From: Planctomycetaceae bacterium
GTDB lineage: Bacteria > Planctomycetota > Planctomycetia > Planctomycetales > Planctomycetaceae
Direction of reading: 5' to 3'
DNA length: 64,000 nucleotides
NCBI GenBank assembly: GCA_024742875.1
Contig: JANSXP010000041.1
Span: 1-64,000 of the forward strand
Of this stretch, positions 38,973-48,673 are shown piece by piece. The first letter of the stretch is position 1. Every line of letters begins with the position of its first letter. The notes under the pieces were generated by a model. It was not told the origin of the DNA and made no database searches. It worked only from the letters and a program-made list of their open reading frames with translations. Position numbers and translations under genes: made by a program.

Positions 38973-41900
38973 CCGTCCACCTGCCCGTCACTGGCCAGAT
39001 ATCGCAGCAAATCTCGAAACTGCTCATCAGTGAGCGTCTTGAGCATGCCCTCGGGCATCATCGAAACGTCCGAAGTGAGGACCTCATCGACATCATTCAT
39101 GTTCAACCGCACAGTAGCGTCCTGATTGCGAATGGTGATGTGGCGATCATCCTGTTTGATGATGAAGCCGTTGATCACGCGGCCATCCGCGGTCACGACA
39201 GTCGTCAGTCGATAGGCGGCGTCGATCTCAGCACTGGGATCGACCAGATTGCGAATCACATAATCGGCTTTCTTGCGGCCGGAACCGGTCAGGTCCGGCG
39301 CGATCGTGCCTCCCTCACCAAACAGACGATGGCACTTCGCGCAGGTGCGATCAAAGATGGCCCGTCCTGTTTGCGCGTTGCCGCCGGCCACGTGAGATGC
39401 CGTCATCAGCCCCAGCAGACGGTCGATCTCGGCCACTCGTCTGCCCTCGTCAGATTCCCGAGACCAGAGGGAAGCAACTCGCTGCTGAACACGACTGTCA
39501 CGAATGGACCGCAGCTGCTGCAGTGACCAGGACGTGACATCGGCCGAGTCGATCCGACCTGCGTCGATCGCATCCAGCAGCTGCAATGCAAACGTCACAC
39601 GCGTGACGAGCACTCCCACCGCAAGCTGCCGCTGCGGACCGCTCAGCTGCGGATAGCGCCCCAGCAGCACGTCAGCCGTCTGCTGGTCGCTGCGGGAAAC
39701 CAGCGCTTTGAGCGCCGGCTCACAAAGCTCACTGCCGCTGGTCACCAGACGGTGCAGATCTGCAGTGGTCAGCCCATTGTCCAGAGCCAGAAGCGTCTGC
39801 ATGGCGGCGCGGCGACGACTCAGAGGCTGCGCCGGATTCTTCATGGTCACGCGCACACGCCGCAGCGCCGCAGCATCACCAAATGTGGTTGCCAGCTGCA
39901 GCAGCGACGTAGAAATTTGCTCATCGTCGAGTTCTGCGGCGGCGGCGGAAGCTGTCGTCCAGTTGGCCGGAGTCGACTGACTGCCGCGGTCGGCCAGGCC
40001 TTCCTGCATACCCAGCAGCAGCTGCCGGGTAAGGCGAACGCTGCGCGATCCCCTCACCAGCTCCAGCACACGGCGCGTCTCTGGAGACTCCAGTTCCATC
40101 AGGCGACGGGCCACAAAGCGAGGGATCAGCGACAGCTGCGAGCTGGCCGCCAAAGCGACACCTTCTGTCGGAAACGCGGCCACTGCCGGCTCCACGCCAT
40201 ACCAGATCAGCAGGGGAAGATACGGATCCAGTTCGTCCTGTGCGTGCTGCACCAGCTCGCTGGCGATGTCGAGGCGAGCCTGAAAGCTGAGCCGCTGCAG
40301 ACAGCAGGCCGTTTCCAGTCGTACTTTGGCGGATGGGTCCCGGGCCGTTTTCCGCAGCGTCTTTGTGAGAGCCTCGGGGGTCTGCCGATCGGCCATACGG
40401 ACCCGGGCCATGTCACACGGCAACTTGTCGGTCAGCAGCCGAATGGCCCAGCGACGCACATGCGGTGAGCTGTCAGAAGTCAGCAAAGTCAGATCGGCGT
40501 CCGTCATTTCGCCGCTGCGAAACAGGGCCCACAGCATCTGCAGGCGGTCGGTCTCGGCAGCGTCAGACTGCAGGCCACGTTTCATTTTCTGCACCGCGAC
40601 CGCCGCCAGGCTGTGCTGTGCCGAACGTTCCTGCAGCAGCCGCGCAGCATGTCGGGCGAACCTGGCGTTGCGATGGGTCAGGCAGTCCACCAGACGTTCA
40701 TCGCTGGCTGCTGCAAGGTCCACGGTGACCCGCTGCGGATCGCCCCAGGTAAACTTATAGATCCGACCGCTGGAACGATGACTGCCATCGCTGTCATGAC
40801 ACTCTCCAAAGTCATGCCAGTCAGAAATGTAAACGCCGCCGTCAAAGCCATATTTGATGTTCATGCCACGAAACCACGGGTCGTTGGCGGGAAACAAATC
40901 GGCAGCATGCACGCCCGTGTAAGAAGAGCGGCTGGGGCGGAGCAAATCACGATTGACGCGGTTGCCGTGCAGATTGTTGGTGAAGAACGCTCCGCGATAC
41001 TCGTCCGGCCAGTTGTCACCCAGATAAATCATGGCCCCGCAGTGAGCGTGTCCGCCGCCGGCGACAGAATGCTGCTGGTACTGTTCGTCGTTCGCGTGAT
41101 CTGCCGTTGCACGGTTTTTGCCCTTGCGGCTGCTGGGATTGCGCGACGACTGCCAGCCACCTCCCCCCCAGTGCAGATGATTGGCAATGGTCTGGATCCG
41201 CTGGTAGGCATAAGGGTTGTCGCGTTCGTTGGCGCGGCGCTCGGCATACATCCCGGGCACGATGTGCCACAAATGGGCCAGGACCGTGTTGGCGGTCATC
41301 AGATCGCCATACTCATTGAAATCGGCGCCCCATGGGTTGACCATGCCTTCGGCCACTTTCTCAAACACATGGCGTGTGGGATGGAACCGCCAGATGCCGC
41401 GTGTGATCTGCGTGCGCTGTTCATCGGGAGTGCCAGGTGCCCCCACCAGTGATTTGGTCGACAGGCCGATGGCGCCGTACAGCCAGCCGTCCGGCCCCCA
41501 GTGCAGGTTGTTGAGCACGTTGTTGGTGGAAATCTGGAATCCGTCCAGCATCACGCGCTCCGGGCCATCCGGCACATCATCGCCGTCGGCATCCGGAATG
41601 AAGACCAGCTCCGGCGTGTTGGCCAGCCAGATCCCGCCAAAGCCATAGGCAATACCCGTCAGGTAGCGGCCCCTGTCGTAGAACACGGTGCGTTTGTCAC
41701 GCTGCCCATCGCCGTTGGTGTCTTCGAGAATGACAACGCGGTCGACGCCCGGCCCTTCTTTCCATTTCGGGTGCGAATAGTTCTCCACCACCCACAGCCG
41801 ATCACGGTCGTCGAAGTCAAAGGCTATCGGCCGCCTGATGTCCGGCTCGGCGGCGAACTGCGTCACCTGAAATCCGTCCGGCACTTCTATGCGAGCCAGA

Positions 41901-42031
41901 GATTCTGCTGGCGTCAGCGAGACATCAGCCGGATTCTGCGTGTCCTGCACACCCGGCGGCAGATCATCTCCCCAACTGACGGCCGTCAGTACACACCAAC
42001 TCCACAATCCCCACATTCCGCCCCGCAGCAT
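38969..42031 (-). CDS. PVC-type heme-binding membrane-bound dehydrogenase-like protein
   Basis: ATG 42031 gives 1020 residues with a signal peptide (MLRGGMWGLWSWCVLTAVSWG). The N-terminal propeller (about 40-450) is of the sugar-dehydrogenase type common in planctomycetes (FAAEPDIRRPIAFDFDDRDRL, WGPDGWLYGAIG, WRFHPTRHVFE). HEAT-like helical repeats follow (about 460-860). A cytochrome c domain ends the protein, with the heme motif CAKCH (897-901) and a distal Met probably in SMMPEGML. It should act in the periplasm as an electron-transferring dehydrogenase. Substrates of this family are generally unassigned. The frame from 42085 adds 18 residues before the signal peptide and is less likely. 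Confidence 0.95.
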   Translation of the reverse strand: MLRGGMWGLWSWCVLTAVSWGDDLPPGVQDTQNPADVSLTPAESLARIEVPDGFQVTQFAAEPDIRRPIAFDFDDRDRLWVVENYSHPKWKEGPGVDRVVILEDTNGDGQRDKRTVFYDRGRYLTGIAYGFGGIWLANTPELVFIPDADGDDVPDGPERVMLDGFQISTNNVLNNLHWGPDGWLYGAIGLSTKSLVGAPGTPDEQRTQITRGIWRFHPTRHVFEKVAEGMVNPWGADFNEYGDLMTANTVLAHLWHIVPGMYAERRANERDNPYAYQRIQTIANHLHWGGGGWQSSRNPSSRKGKNRATADHANDEQYQQHSVAGGGHAHCGAMIYLGDNWPDEYRGAFFTNNLHGNRVNRDLLRPSRSSYTGVHAADLFPANDPWFRGMNIKYGFDGGVYISDWHDFGECHDSDGSHRSSGRIYKFTWGDPQRVTVDLAAASDERLVDCLTHRNARFARHAARLLQERSAQHSLAAVAVQKMKRGLQSDAAETDRLQMLWALFRSGEMTDADLTLLTSDSSPHVRRWAIRLLTDKLPCDMARVRMADRQTPEALTKTLRKTARDPSAKVRLETACCLQRLSFQARLDIASELVQHAQDELDPYLPLLIWYGVEPAVAAFPTEGVALAASSQLSLIPRFVARRLMELESPETRRVLELVRGSRSVRLTRQLLLGMQEGLADRGSQSTPANWTTASAAAAELDDEQISTSLLQLATTFGDAAALRRVRVTMKNPAQPLSRRRAAMQTLLALDNGLTTADLHRLVTSGSELCEPALKALVSRSDQQTADVLLGRYPQLSGPQRQLAVGVLVTRVTFALQLLDAIDAGRIDSADVTSWSLQQLRSIRDSRVQQRVASLWSRESDEGRRVAEIDRLLGLMTASHVAGGNAQTGRAIFDRTCAKCHRLFGEGGTIAPDLTGSGRKKADYVIRNLVDPSAEIDAAYRLTTVVTADGRVINGFIIKQDDRHITIRNQDATVRLNMNDVDEVLTSDVSMMPEGMLKTLTDEQFRDLLRYLASDGQVDG

Positions 42032-42225
42032 AAGTTGCCTTTCTGATTGCCAGACCAGTCCGCCGCCATTATCCCCTCGGTCCACGGTGCGCCAACCGGC
42101 TATTTGATGCCGACGGTGAATCGGTCAGCGAAGAACGACCATTGAGCGGCAAGACGGAACAACGACCGCGATGTCCGCAAACACAGCGGATTTCGTCTTT
42201 GCGGGACGGGCACGGTATCGGTGGC

Positions 42226-42260
42226 GCAGACGAAGCTGGGCAGACGAAGCTGGGCAGACG
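42226..42260. repeat. 14-bp intergenic tandem repeat
   Basis: Two exact copies of GCAGACGAAGCTGG (42226-42239, 42240-42253) plus a partial third copy lie just beyond the lpxB stop. Confidence 0.95.
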
Positions 42261-42276
42261 GCACGTTGCTGACGAC

Positions 42277-43446
42277 TTAGGCGGCTCGGGCGGCAGCTGT
42301 GTCAGGCAGCAGATCATGGAGCAGAATGTCGGCCGTCTGCGCCGTGGCTCCCGTCGAAACGGTGGTGGAAGCCACGTCGGCCATTTCCGCGGTCACCCGC
42401 TGCAGGCTTTCCGGAGATCCCAGCCACTCATCCAGCTGGTCAGCCATCCCCTGAATATCATCCGCCGGGTCACCGCTGGAAATAAACTCCGGCATGATGT
42501 CCCGGCCGGCCACCAGGTTGGTCAGCGTAATATAGTCACACGTCATCAGCACTTTGGAGGCGATGTGCCCAATCTTCGGCACACGATACAGCACCATGCC
42601 GGGCGTATGCCGGGCCAGCAGCTCCAGGCTGATGGAACCGGACACCATATAGCAACAGTCCGCCGCTTCGATGACTTCCGAAGTCCGCCCGACGTGATAC
42701 TGCAGCGGCACATCGACACCCGCGGACGCGGCCAGTTGTTTGCAGCGGGTTTCGTGTTCGCTTTTGTAGTTGCCGACCACCCACTGTGTGCCGGGATTGC
42801 GTGCAGCCGCGCGGGCAATCGCCTCCAGCATCACGGGAAAATTTCGTTCCACTTCGTGGTCGCGGGAGCCCGGCAGGACGGCAACCGTATGACCGGCGGC
42901 CGCCGATCGAATGGCGTCCACGAGTGGCTGATCCATCTCGTGGCTGGCGACCTCATCAAAAAACGGATGCCCCACCCAGCTGGCCTTCACACCACGTTCA
43001 CTGTACCAGTCGTATTCGAATGGCAGGGCACAAAAGACGTGGTCCACCCATTTGCGGACTCGGCGAATCCGCCACGGAGCCCAGCCCCACAACTGCGGCG
43101 GCATGTAATAATAGACGGGGATCCCGCGTTTCTTCGCGGCTTTGGCAATCCACCAGTTGAAGCCGGGAAAATCCACCAGCACTACGGCGTCCGGTGCGGA
43201 CTGATCGAAATGCTGTTCGGCCTGAATCACGAGCCGACGAAACTTCGCCAGCAGCGGCACCACACGGAGAAAGCCCATCACGGCCATCTGCGTCAGTTCA
43301 AACAGCAACTGGCAGCCATCCGCCTGCATCTTCGGACCACCGAAGCCTTCGAACTGGATGTCGCCATGACGAGATCGCAGCTCAGACATCAGATGAGCGG
43401 CATGCTGATCGCCACTGGGTTCTCCGGCGGAAAAAAAGATTTTCAT
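42277..43446 (-). CDS. lpxB: lipid-A-disaccharide synthase
   Basis: ATG 43446 (MKIFFSAGEPSGDQHAA) gives 389 residues, normal for LpxB; an ATG three codons upstream is less likely. The GT19 features are clear: FSAGEPSGD at the N-terminus, VLVDFPGFNWWIAK, YYYMPPQLWGWAPWR, VLPGSRDHEVERNFP and MVSGSISLELLA...VLYR. It condenses UDP-2,3-diacylglucosamine with lipid X to make the lipid A disaccharide at the inner membrane. Its presence supports a lipid A-containing outer membrane. The usual lpxA/fabZ neighbours are not adjacent. Confidence 0.97.
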   Translation of the reverse strand: MKIFFSAGEPSGDQHAAHLMSELRSRHGDIQFEGFGGPKMQADGCQLLFELTQMAVMGFLRVVPLLAKFRRLVIQAEQHFDQSAPDAVVLVDFPGFNWWIAKAAKKRGIPVYYYMPPQLWGWAPWRIRRVRKWVDHVFCALPFEYDWYSERGVKASWVGHPFFDEVASHEMDQPLVDAIRSAAAGHTVAVLPGSRDHEVERNFPVMLEAIARAAARNPGTQWVVGNYKSEHETRCKQLAASAGVDVPLQYHVGRTSEVIEAADCCYMVSGSISLELLARHTPGMVLYRVPKIGHIASKVLMTCDYITLTNLVAGRDIMPEFISSGDPADDIQGMADQLDEWLGSPESLQRVTAEMADVASTTVSTGATAQTADILLHDLLPDTAAARAA

Positions 43447-43500
43447 GCTCACCATCCGTGGTTACTCAAAATGATCTGGTCTGAAAGATCCGTGCCGCAC

Positions 43501-43534
43501 CTGTCTCAGGCGGACCTGTCTCAGGCGGACCTGT
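43501..43534. repeat. 15-bp intergenic tandem repeat
   Basis: Two exact copies of CTGTCTCAGGCGGAC (43501-43515, 43516-43530) and the start of a third lie directly beyond the DUF2310 stop. Confidence 0.95.
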
Positions 43535-43536
43535 AT

Positions 43537-44631
43537 TCAGCGACCGGGAACAACGTCTGCCGATGCGGACGTGTCATCATTGTCCCGGTCTGACTCCGGC
43601 CGGTCAACAGCGAGCGGCGGCGCAGCTGGTAAGTCGGCCGAGGACACGCCTGCTGCGGCGGTGGCAGGAGCCGAAGAATCGGAGGTTTCGGCAGAAGGTC
43701 CGGGGGTCCCGGCAGACTGGTTGACGGTGACGGCTCCCCGCTCTTCATCGACGGTTTCACTGTCTCTGACGCGAGCCAGTTCCGGTCCGGCGGGGGCCGG
43801 CCGGGGTGATATCGTTTTGGCCGGATCAAACTCGCCAATGCGTGCCAGTTCTTCGTCTTCACCGGTCGCCGCCGCATGAGACACCAGGCGACACGCGTCA
43901 CAGCGAAAATGAAAACGCTGGAAAGGCTCCCGTGAGGGAAACGGACTGCCGGCCGCCGACCACGGCTGACCACATCCCGGACAGATGCGAGAGTTCTCAC
44001 CTTCCGACAGCCCCCAGTGACGCAGTACATAGCAGTACACCATCACCCCCACGGCCTGTTCGATTGCCGCTGACAGCCGCCGCCCTTCGCTCATCAGCTC
44101 GCTAAACGGATCAGCCAGCTGATGGTAGGCCGCAATTTCCAGAGGCCCGCCACCAAAGAACAGGCGATCGTGACTGCACCAGGCCGTCGTCCAGTCACAG
44201 ATTTCGTCCCGCAGTTCGTCACTGATTGGCAACAGCGGCACGGCGATCGGCGTGCCCCGATTTCCGTGCCGGACGGGACTCGTGCGAGACACACTGTCGC
44301 AGTACAGAAACAAGGACGCGGCCGACTTCAGCGTCGGCACGGGCACCGAAACGTTGTCATCGATCACTTCGCAAATCGGATCGCCACCAAAACTGGCGTG
44401 GATCTCCACCAGCGCTTCCTTCACCCACCGCGAATGGTAACGGGGTTGCAGTGCGTCCCGGTGCGACGCGTGCACGACCGCATCAAAAACGCCGTCGTAC
44501 CAGCCGGTCACGTAGTCACCCACGATCTGCCCGTTTCGATACAGGGCCGACAAAAAATGCTCCGCCGCAGAAACCAGCTCGGCTTCTTCGTGATCGTTGT
44601 TGGGAACAAAAGAGATTCTGGCGAACAGCAT
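43537..44631 (-). CDS. DUF2310 zinc-ribbon protein with acidic Pro/Ala-rich tail
   Basis: I start at ATG 44631 (MLFARISFVPNNDHEEAE); the frame upstream to 44790 lacks family similarity. The 364-residue protein has the DUF2310 core (LSALYRNGQIVGD, DALQPRYHSRWVKEAL, SAASLFLYCDSVSRTSPVRHGN). It ends in a zinc ribbon (CPGCGQPW about 20 residues before CDAC). The family is annotated as possibly nucleic-acid binding, without experimental function that I know of. The last about 110 residues are a low-complexity Ala, Pro, Ser and Asp-rich tail not typical of the family. It stands alone upstream of lpxB. Confidence 0.9.
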   Translation of the reverse strand: MLFARISFVPNNDHEEAELVSAAEHFLSALYRNGQIVGDYVTGWYDGVFDAVVHASHRDALQPRYHSRWVKEALVEIHASFGGDPICEVIDDNVSVPVPTLKSAASLFLYCDSVSRTSPVRHGNRGTPIAVPLLPISDELRDEICDWTTAWCSHDRLFFGGGPLEIAAYHQLADPFSELMSEGRRLSAAIEQAVGVMVYCYVLRHWGLSEGENSRICPGCGQPWSAAGSPFPSREPFQRFHFRCDACRLVSHAAATGEDEELARIGEFDPAKTISPRPAPAGPELARVRDSETVDEERGAVTVNQSAGTPGPSAETSDSSAPATAAAGVSSADLPAAPPLAVDRPESDRDNDDTSASADVVPGR

Positions 44632-44862
44632 CCGTGACGTCGGCCCGACGGTTGTAGCTTGAAAAAGGTGCAGAAAAAACGGCGACACCTGCCTGAGCAT
44701 GCGTCGCCGTATTCTTGCATTTAGACTGGCCACCCGGCTACAGATCCCCAGTCCGGATTGACTGAAAATCTCAATCGAACAGCGTCCCACACAGCCTGCA
44801 CAGACCCGGCACGCCCAGCAGGCCGTATTTCAACAGGGACCGCATCCAAACGGACGGCCGTC

Positions 44863-45453
44863 CTAGATGCCGTATGCCTCTTCAGAGTCGGCACTGCCTC
44901 CAAAACTGGTGCGAAACGCTTTGGCCTGAGCTTTGATTGAAGCGTCGGGGCCGGACAATTTCAGGTAGTAAACACCTTTGCCTTCCAGCACCAGAATCAC
45001 ACCCAGCATCCGGTAGCCCTCTTTGGCTTCCGTTTTCCGCATGATGGGCGGGCCAACAGATTTGTTGAACGTACCGGTCACATCCGCCAGATAGTACTCA
45101 TTGTCGCCCGCTTTGCCTTTGACCATCTTGGCCTTGCGACCTTCCGACGAAAACTGCTGCACCCACCGCTGCAGATTGGCGCCCACTTCGCCACCACCGC
45201 CGGGGAAACTGAAGATGGTCAGTTCGCCGCGTTCTTTGTCATCACCGGCCATCGGGGTGGAGTAGGTGGCCAGTCGCATCGAACTGGTGCTGCGTTCCTT
45301 TTTCCAGGTCTCCGGCACTTTCAGCACAAGGTCCTTCACCTTCACATCCGTGGTCTTGACCTCTTTGGCCAGTTTGTCTGATTTGGCCTCGTCCTGAGCA
45401 AACGTCGGATTCAGCAGGCACGCTGCGGCTGCGAGCAGAGTTGCAAATTTCAT
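44863..45453 (-). CDS. secreted protein of unknown function
   Basis: The 196-residue product has a signal peptide cleaved near LNPTFA/QDE (residue 19). A single compact domain follows, with LVLKVPETWKKERSTSSMRLATY, FSFPGGGGEVGANLQRWVQQF and YYLADVTGTFNKSVGPPIMR. The pattern suggests a soluble alpha/beta domain of the kind often called hypothetical in planctomycetes, with a PsbP-like flavour. I cannot assign a function. Spacing to both neighbours is more than 200 bp, so it is probably transcribed alone. Confidence 0.85.
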   Translation of the reverse strand: MKFATLLAAAACLLNPTFAQDEAKSDKLAKEVKTTDVKVKDLVLKVPETWKKERSTSSMRLATYSTPMAGDDKERGELTIFSFPGGGGEVGANLQRWVQQFSSEGRKAKMVKGKAGDNEYYLADVTGTFNKSVGPPIMRKTEAKEGYRMLGVILVLEGKGVYYLKLSGPDASIKAQAKAFRTSFGGSADSEEAYGI

Positions 45454-45730
45454 GTTTCACCTTCAAAAAGCGAAGCGGCTGACGGCCGCTGGAGATTTCG
45501 TCTGCTGACATTGTTACCGCAGCTTCCGCGTATTCAACTGATCGATTCGGTGATCGAGCGAACTGATCAACTTCCGTGGGAAAGTTCATCATCGGCAGAC
45601 GCGCGTGCTGCAGACGCAGCGCGTGCCGCAGACGCAGCACGTATCGCACGCGCTGCAAGTACTCCGCGTGTGGCACGTGTGGCAGCCAAACGACGGGCGG
45701 GTGCTGGCAGGCTGACGCGGGGCGGCCGGC

Positions 45731-45764
45731 CAGCCGGGCACACTTGTCAGCCGGGCACACTTTC
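45731..45764. repeat. near-exact 17-bp tandem repeat across a stop codon
   Basis: Two copies beginning CAGCCGGGCACACTT (45731-45747, 45748-45764; 15 of 17 bases equal). The stop codon of the hydroxy-acid oxidase gene lies at the junction. Confidence 0.9.
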
Positions 45765-46910
45765 GGCGATCAGGTGCTCGGGCAGGCGGGACACCTGGGA
45801 GCAACCTACCTGTTCCATCACCTGCTGCAGCTGTTTTTTGAGCATCTCCAGAGTGTGCTGACCGCCGTAGCGGCCCAGCGCGCAGACCCCAAACATGGGC
45901 GAGCGCCCCATAAATGTGAAGTCCGCCCCACACGCCAGGCAGGCGGCGATGTCGGCCCCGGAGTACATCCCGCCGTCAATCATCACTTTGATTTTGTCGC
46001 CAAACTCCGGTGCCAGTCTGGAGAGCGGCACTATGGTGGACTGACCGCGGTCCAGCTGGCGACCGCCGTGGTTGGAGACAATCATGCCATCCAGACCATG
46101 CTTGATGGCCACTTCCGCGTCTTCCGGGTTGACGATGCCTTTGACCACCAGGTTGCCTTTCCACTTTTCGCGGATCGGAGCAATCTTGGCTTCCGTCAGT
46201 CGGCCGGAAAACGTCTTGTTCATGAACAGTCCCAGATGCTTCATGCTTAAGCCTTTGGGGATGTACTGCTTCATGGTTTTGAACTCGGGCTTGCCGGCAG
46301 CCAGTTGCCCCATCGCCCAACTGGGGCTCATAAACATCTGCACGATGTTCCGCAGTGTCATCTGCGGGGGAATCGACAGGCCGTTGCGAATTTCTTTGGG
46401 GCGATACGCAAACGTGGGCGTGTCGGCCAGGATCACCAGCGTGCGGCAGCCAGCCTCCCACGCACGTTCCAGCAGTTTGTCGCGCAGGTCGTCTTCCGCC
46501 GGGTGATACAACTGAAACCAGAATCGACCGTTCGTGATTTTGCTGACGTCTTCAATACTGGCCGTGCTGACAGTCGAAAGCGTGAAGGGCACGTTGTGAT
46601 CCACGGCAGCCTGCGCCAGAAACTCGCACGCTTTGGGCCACATCAGTCCCTGCAGACCAACCGGCGCGATGCCGAATGGCGCGTCATAGGTTTCACCAAA
46701 CAACTCAGTGGTTTGATCGGCTCCGGCAAAGTCCCGCAGATACCACGGCTTCAGCTGCACTTTGCGAATATCGCTGGCGTTGCGGGCCAGATTGACTTCC
46801 GAAAAACAACCAGCCGCCAGATAGTCGTAGGCAAAACCGGGCATCCGCGATTTGGCCTTCGCGCGAAGGTGCTCAATCGACGGGTATTCTGAATTGAAGT
46901 GTGATGTCAT
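45747..46910 (-). CDS. FMN-dependent alpha-hydroxy-acid oxidase/dehydrogenase (LldD/glycolate oxidase family)
   Basis: ATG 46910 (MTSHFNSEYPSIEHLR) gives 387 residues, the normal length; the frame to 47054 adds 48 residues with no family similarity. Family motifs are present: FGIAPVGLQGLMWPKAC, TLSTVSTASIEDV, FWFQLYHP, VVKGIVNPEDAE and the FMN/substrate motif SNHGGRQLDRG with the catalytic base His. GMYSGADIAACLACGADFTFMGR binds the FMN phosphate. It should oxidise an L-2-hydroxy acid such as lactate or glycolate; the exact substrate and electron acceptor are not readable. No permease or regulator is adjacent. Confidence 0.95.
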   Translation of the reverse strand: MTSHFNSEYPSIEHLRAKAKSRMPGFAYDYLAAGCFSEVNLARNASDIRKVQLKPWYLRDFAGADQTTELFGETYDAPFGIAPVGLQGLMWPKACEFLAQAAVDHNVPFTLSTVSTASIEDVSKITNGRFWFQLYHPAEDDLRDKLLERAWEAGCRTLVILADTPTFAYRPKEIRNGLSIPPQMTLRNIVQMFMSPSWAMGQLAAGKPEFKTMKQYIPKGLSMKHLGLFMNKTFSGRLTEAKIAPIREKWKGNLVVKGIVNPEDAEVAIKHGLDGMIVSNHGGRQLDRGQSTIVPLSRLAPEFGDKIKVMIDGGMYSGADIAACLACGADFTFMGRSPMFGVCALGRYGGQHTLEMLKKQLQQVMEQVGCSQVSRLPEHLIAESVPG

Positions 46911-47391
46911 TGTGCTGTGCAGAGTCTGCGGAATCTCGCCGGTCGCAGTCACGACAATGGACTGACCAATCGACCGTGAAGTCTTATCCTCCAGCTTAAG
47001 GACTTCCGCGATGGAATCGTACCGTTGCACTCCCCTCGCGCGGAATTGCCCCAAATGAGAATGGCGGCATGGAGCAATCTCCCCACATCATCCACGAAGA
47101 CGGCCGGGAAACGAAAATCGTGGACGTTCCGCGGATCCAAGGCGGCCACACAAACGGGCTGGCGATGTCGGGGTGATCGACATGCTGCTGACGTAAGCCC
47201 TGCAGTGAGCATCGAGATTGTTCGGTGGCTGAATTCTCTACTGTCCGGCGGCGTGGCTGTGAGCGATGGTGTCATCGAGACTTTGGTTCTACGCTCACGT
47301 CCTAACGCTCACGTCCTAACGCTCACGTTTTCACGCTCACGTGTTTCCACACATTGTGGGCAAAGGATCTTGCCGGCCTCAGGCGTGCTCA
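46911..47391. other. 481-bp intergenic region with short tandem repeats
   Basis: A 136-codon plus-strand frame (47025-47435) has no protein-like composition and is not called. The notable content is the four-copy 14-bp tandem at 47291-47346. No promoter could be fixed. Confidence 0.4.
47291..47346. repeat. four-copy 14-bp tandem repeat
   Basis: Units of the form ACGCTCACGTNNNN start at 47291, 47305, 47319 and 47333. The first two are identical and the last two differ only in the final bases. The array lies in non-coding sequence between two minus-strand genes. Confidence 0.95.
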
Positions 47392-47634
47392 TCACTCACC
47401 AGCCTGCGGAGTCTGCAGACCATACAACGTGTTGAAGTTCATCAGTCGGTGCCCATGCACACGGCGTTCGTGCAGGTCGAGGACAATCGTCATGAACACG
47501 TTTGGCGTTCGCGAGCTGATACCCACGTGTTCGTAGCGATCCGCCATTCGGTAGACCCAGCCGACGCTTCCATCTGAACAGTCGTGCCCTTCAAAGTCGG
47601 CGGCCAACCGCTGTGGTACGTTGCCAGGATTCAT
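47392..47634 (-). CDS. possible 80-residue protein of unknown family
   Basis: The frame starts ATG 47634 and reads MNPGNVPQRLAADFEGHD, then GSVGWVYRMADRYEHVGIS and MTIVLDLHERRVHGHRL. Its codon usage has the GC-rich third positions of real genes nearby, and it has an amphipathic, protein-like composition. No motif, signal peptide or membrane helix is seen, and I recognise no family. It could be a small lineage-specific gene. Confidence 0.5.
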   Translation of the reverse strand: MNPGNVPQRLAADFEGHDCSDGSVGWVYRMADRYEHVGISSRTPNVFMTIVLDLHERRVHGHRLMNFNTLYGLQTPQAGE

Positions 47635-47726
47635 CTGTCATGTTAGCGATATCCGCAGAACAACGAAAATGAATGACATGAGCTCGGCTGTTTTTTCAAC
47701 CACAGCAATGGTCTGGCCAGACCGGT

Positions 47727-48608
47727 GTGACTTCCCGTTCCACTGCGGTGGGGTCAATCGTCGGGCCTGTGGACGCGCTCGATCTATTGAGCAGTCGCCA
47801 GCAGCTGACCGCAGGGGGCGCGCAGCTGTCGGAATCAGTCCCGGCGGACGTCTTCGTTTTTTCTCTGGGAGAGCCGGCAGACAGATCGGAGACGAAGATC
47901 GGTGGACTGCCGTACCTGGCAGAAGACGAGGAGTGGCCGGGAGCCGAATGGGAGGAACCGCTGCCCTTTGTTGCGCAGTTGAACTTTTCGCAGTCTCAGG
48001 ATCTGTTCGACTTTGAACTGCCCGGCTCTGTGCTGCTGATCTTCGCCGACATCCCGGCCGACCTGGAAGACTTTGAATATGAGCTGATCTGGACTCACCC
48101 CTCCGATCGCCCACTGATTCCGCAGCCGGAAGTGGAATCTCCGCTGTCCTGCTTTGCGGGGAAACGCTGGCGGACTGAAAATTTTCTGCACCCCCGGTAT
48201 GAAGATCTACCGGAAGAGCTCACAGAGATGCCCTATTCGCCAGAGACCACACTGAACTGTCTGGCAACGCAAATCGGCCGAGCACCGTTTGGAGGGAGCT
48301 CCTCTCCGATGTCTGCAGGCACCATCGTGGCATCCGTCCTGCCTGTTGTGCCATCTGACACACCGTACCCCTTTCTGGATCATCCCGACGCCGTGACCCA
48401 CCTGCAATACACGTCCATGCAGGCCGGCACTTTTCAGTCTGGCGGCCAAACCATCAGTTCCGTGAATCCTGGTCAGACAGTGCGACGACCCAACTCCTCA
48501 TCCTGCGTGATGAGGAGGGGGAGTATTTTGCGGAGCTGGCCATCATCGGCTGACGCAAACTGTGACAAAAAAATTGTCCAGCCAATACGTGGATCCCGTA
48601 TTGCTTGA
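47727..48608 (+). pseudogene. DUF1963 protein gene with apparent frameshift near its 3' end
   Basis: From GTG 47727 the frame encodes a DUF1963-type protein (SETKIGGLPYLAEDEEWPG, LPFVAQLNFSQSQDLFDFELPGSVLLIFADIP). It stays protein-like to about codon 247 (base 48470). After that it becomes Ser/Arg/Cys-rich with poor codon usage and ends at 48608. The next frame from about 48470 reads SDSATTQLLILRDEEGEYFAELAIIG and stops at 48551-48553, which looks like the true C-terminus. A one-base shift between about 48465 and 48480 therefore splits the gene. It is either a recent mutation or a sequencing error. DUF1963 proteins have no settled function. Confidence 0.65.
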
Positions 48609-48673
48609 GAAATCGCGGCCGCTAGCATCGCCGGCTCAGGCGGGCCTAACCTGAGAATCTGTCTGCTCTCGCC

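Noticed and set aside
42142-43593. 483-codon plus-strand frame
   Set aside because: It is antisense to lpxB, whose motifs are unmistakable.
47025-47435. 136-codon plus-strand frame upstream of the DUF1963 region
   Set aside because: Poor composition. It runs through the four-copy 14-bp tandem repeat and has no family signal.
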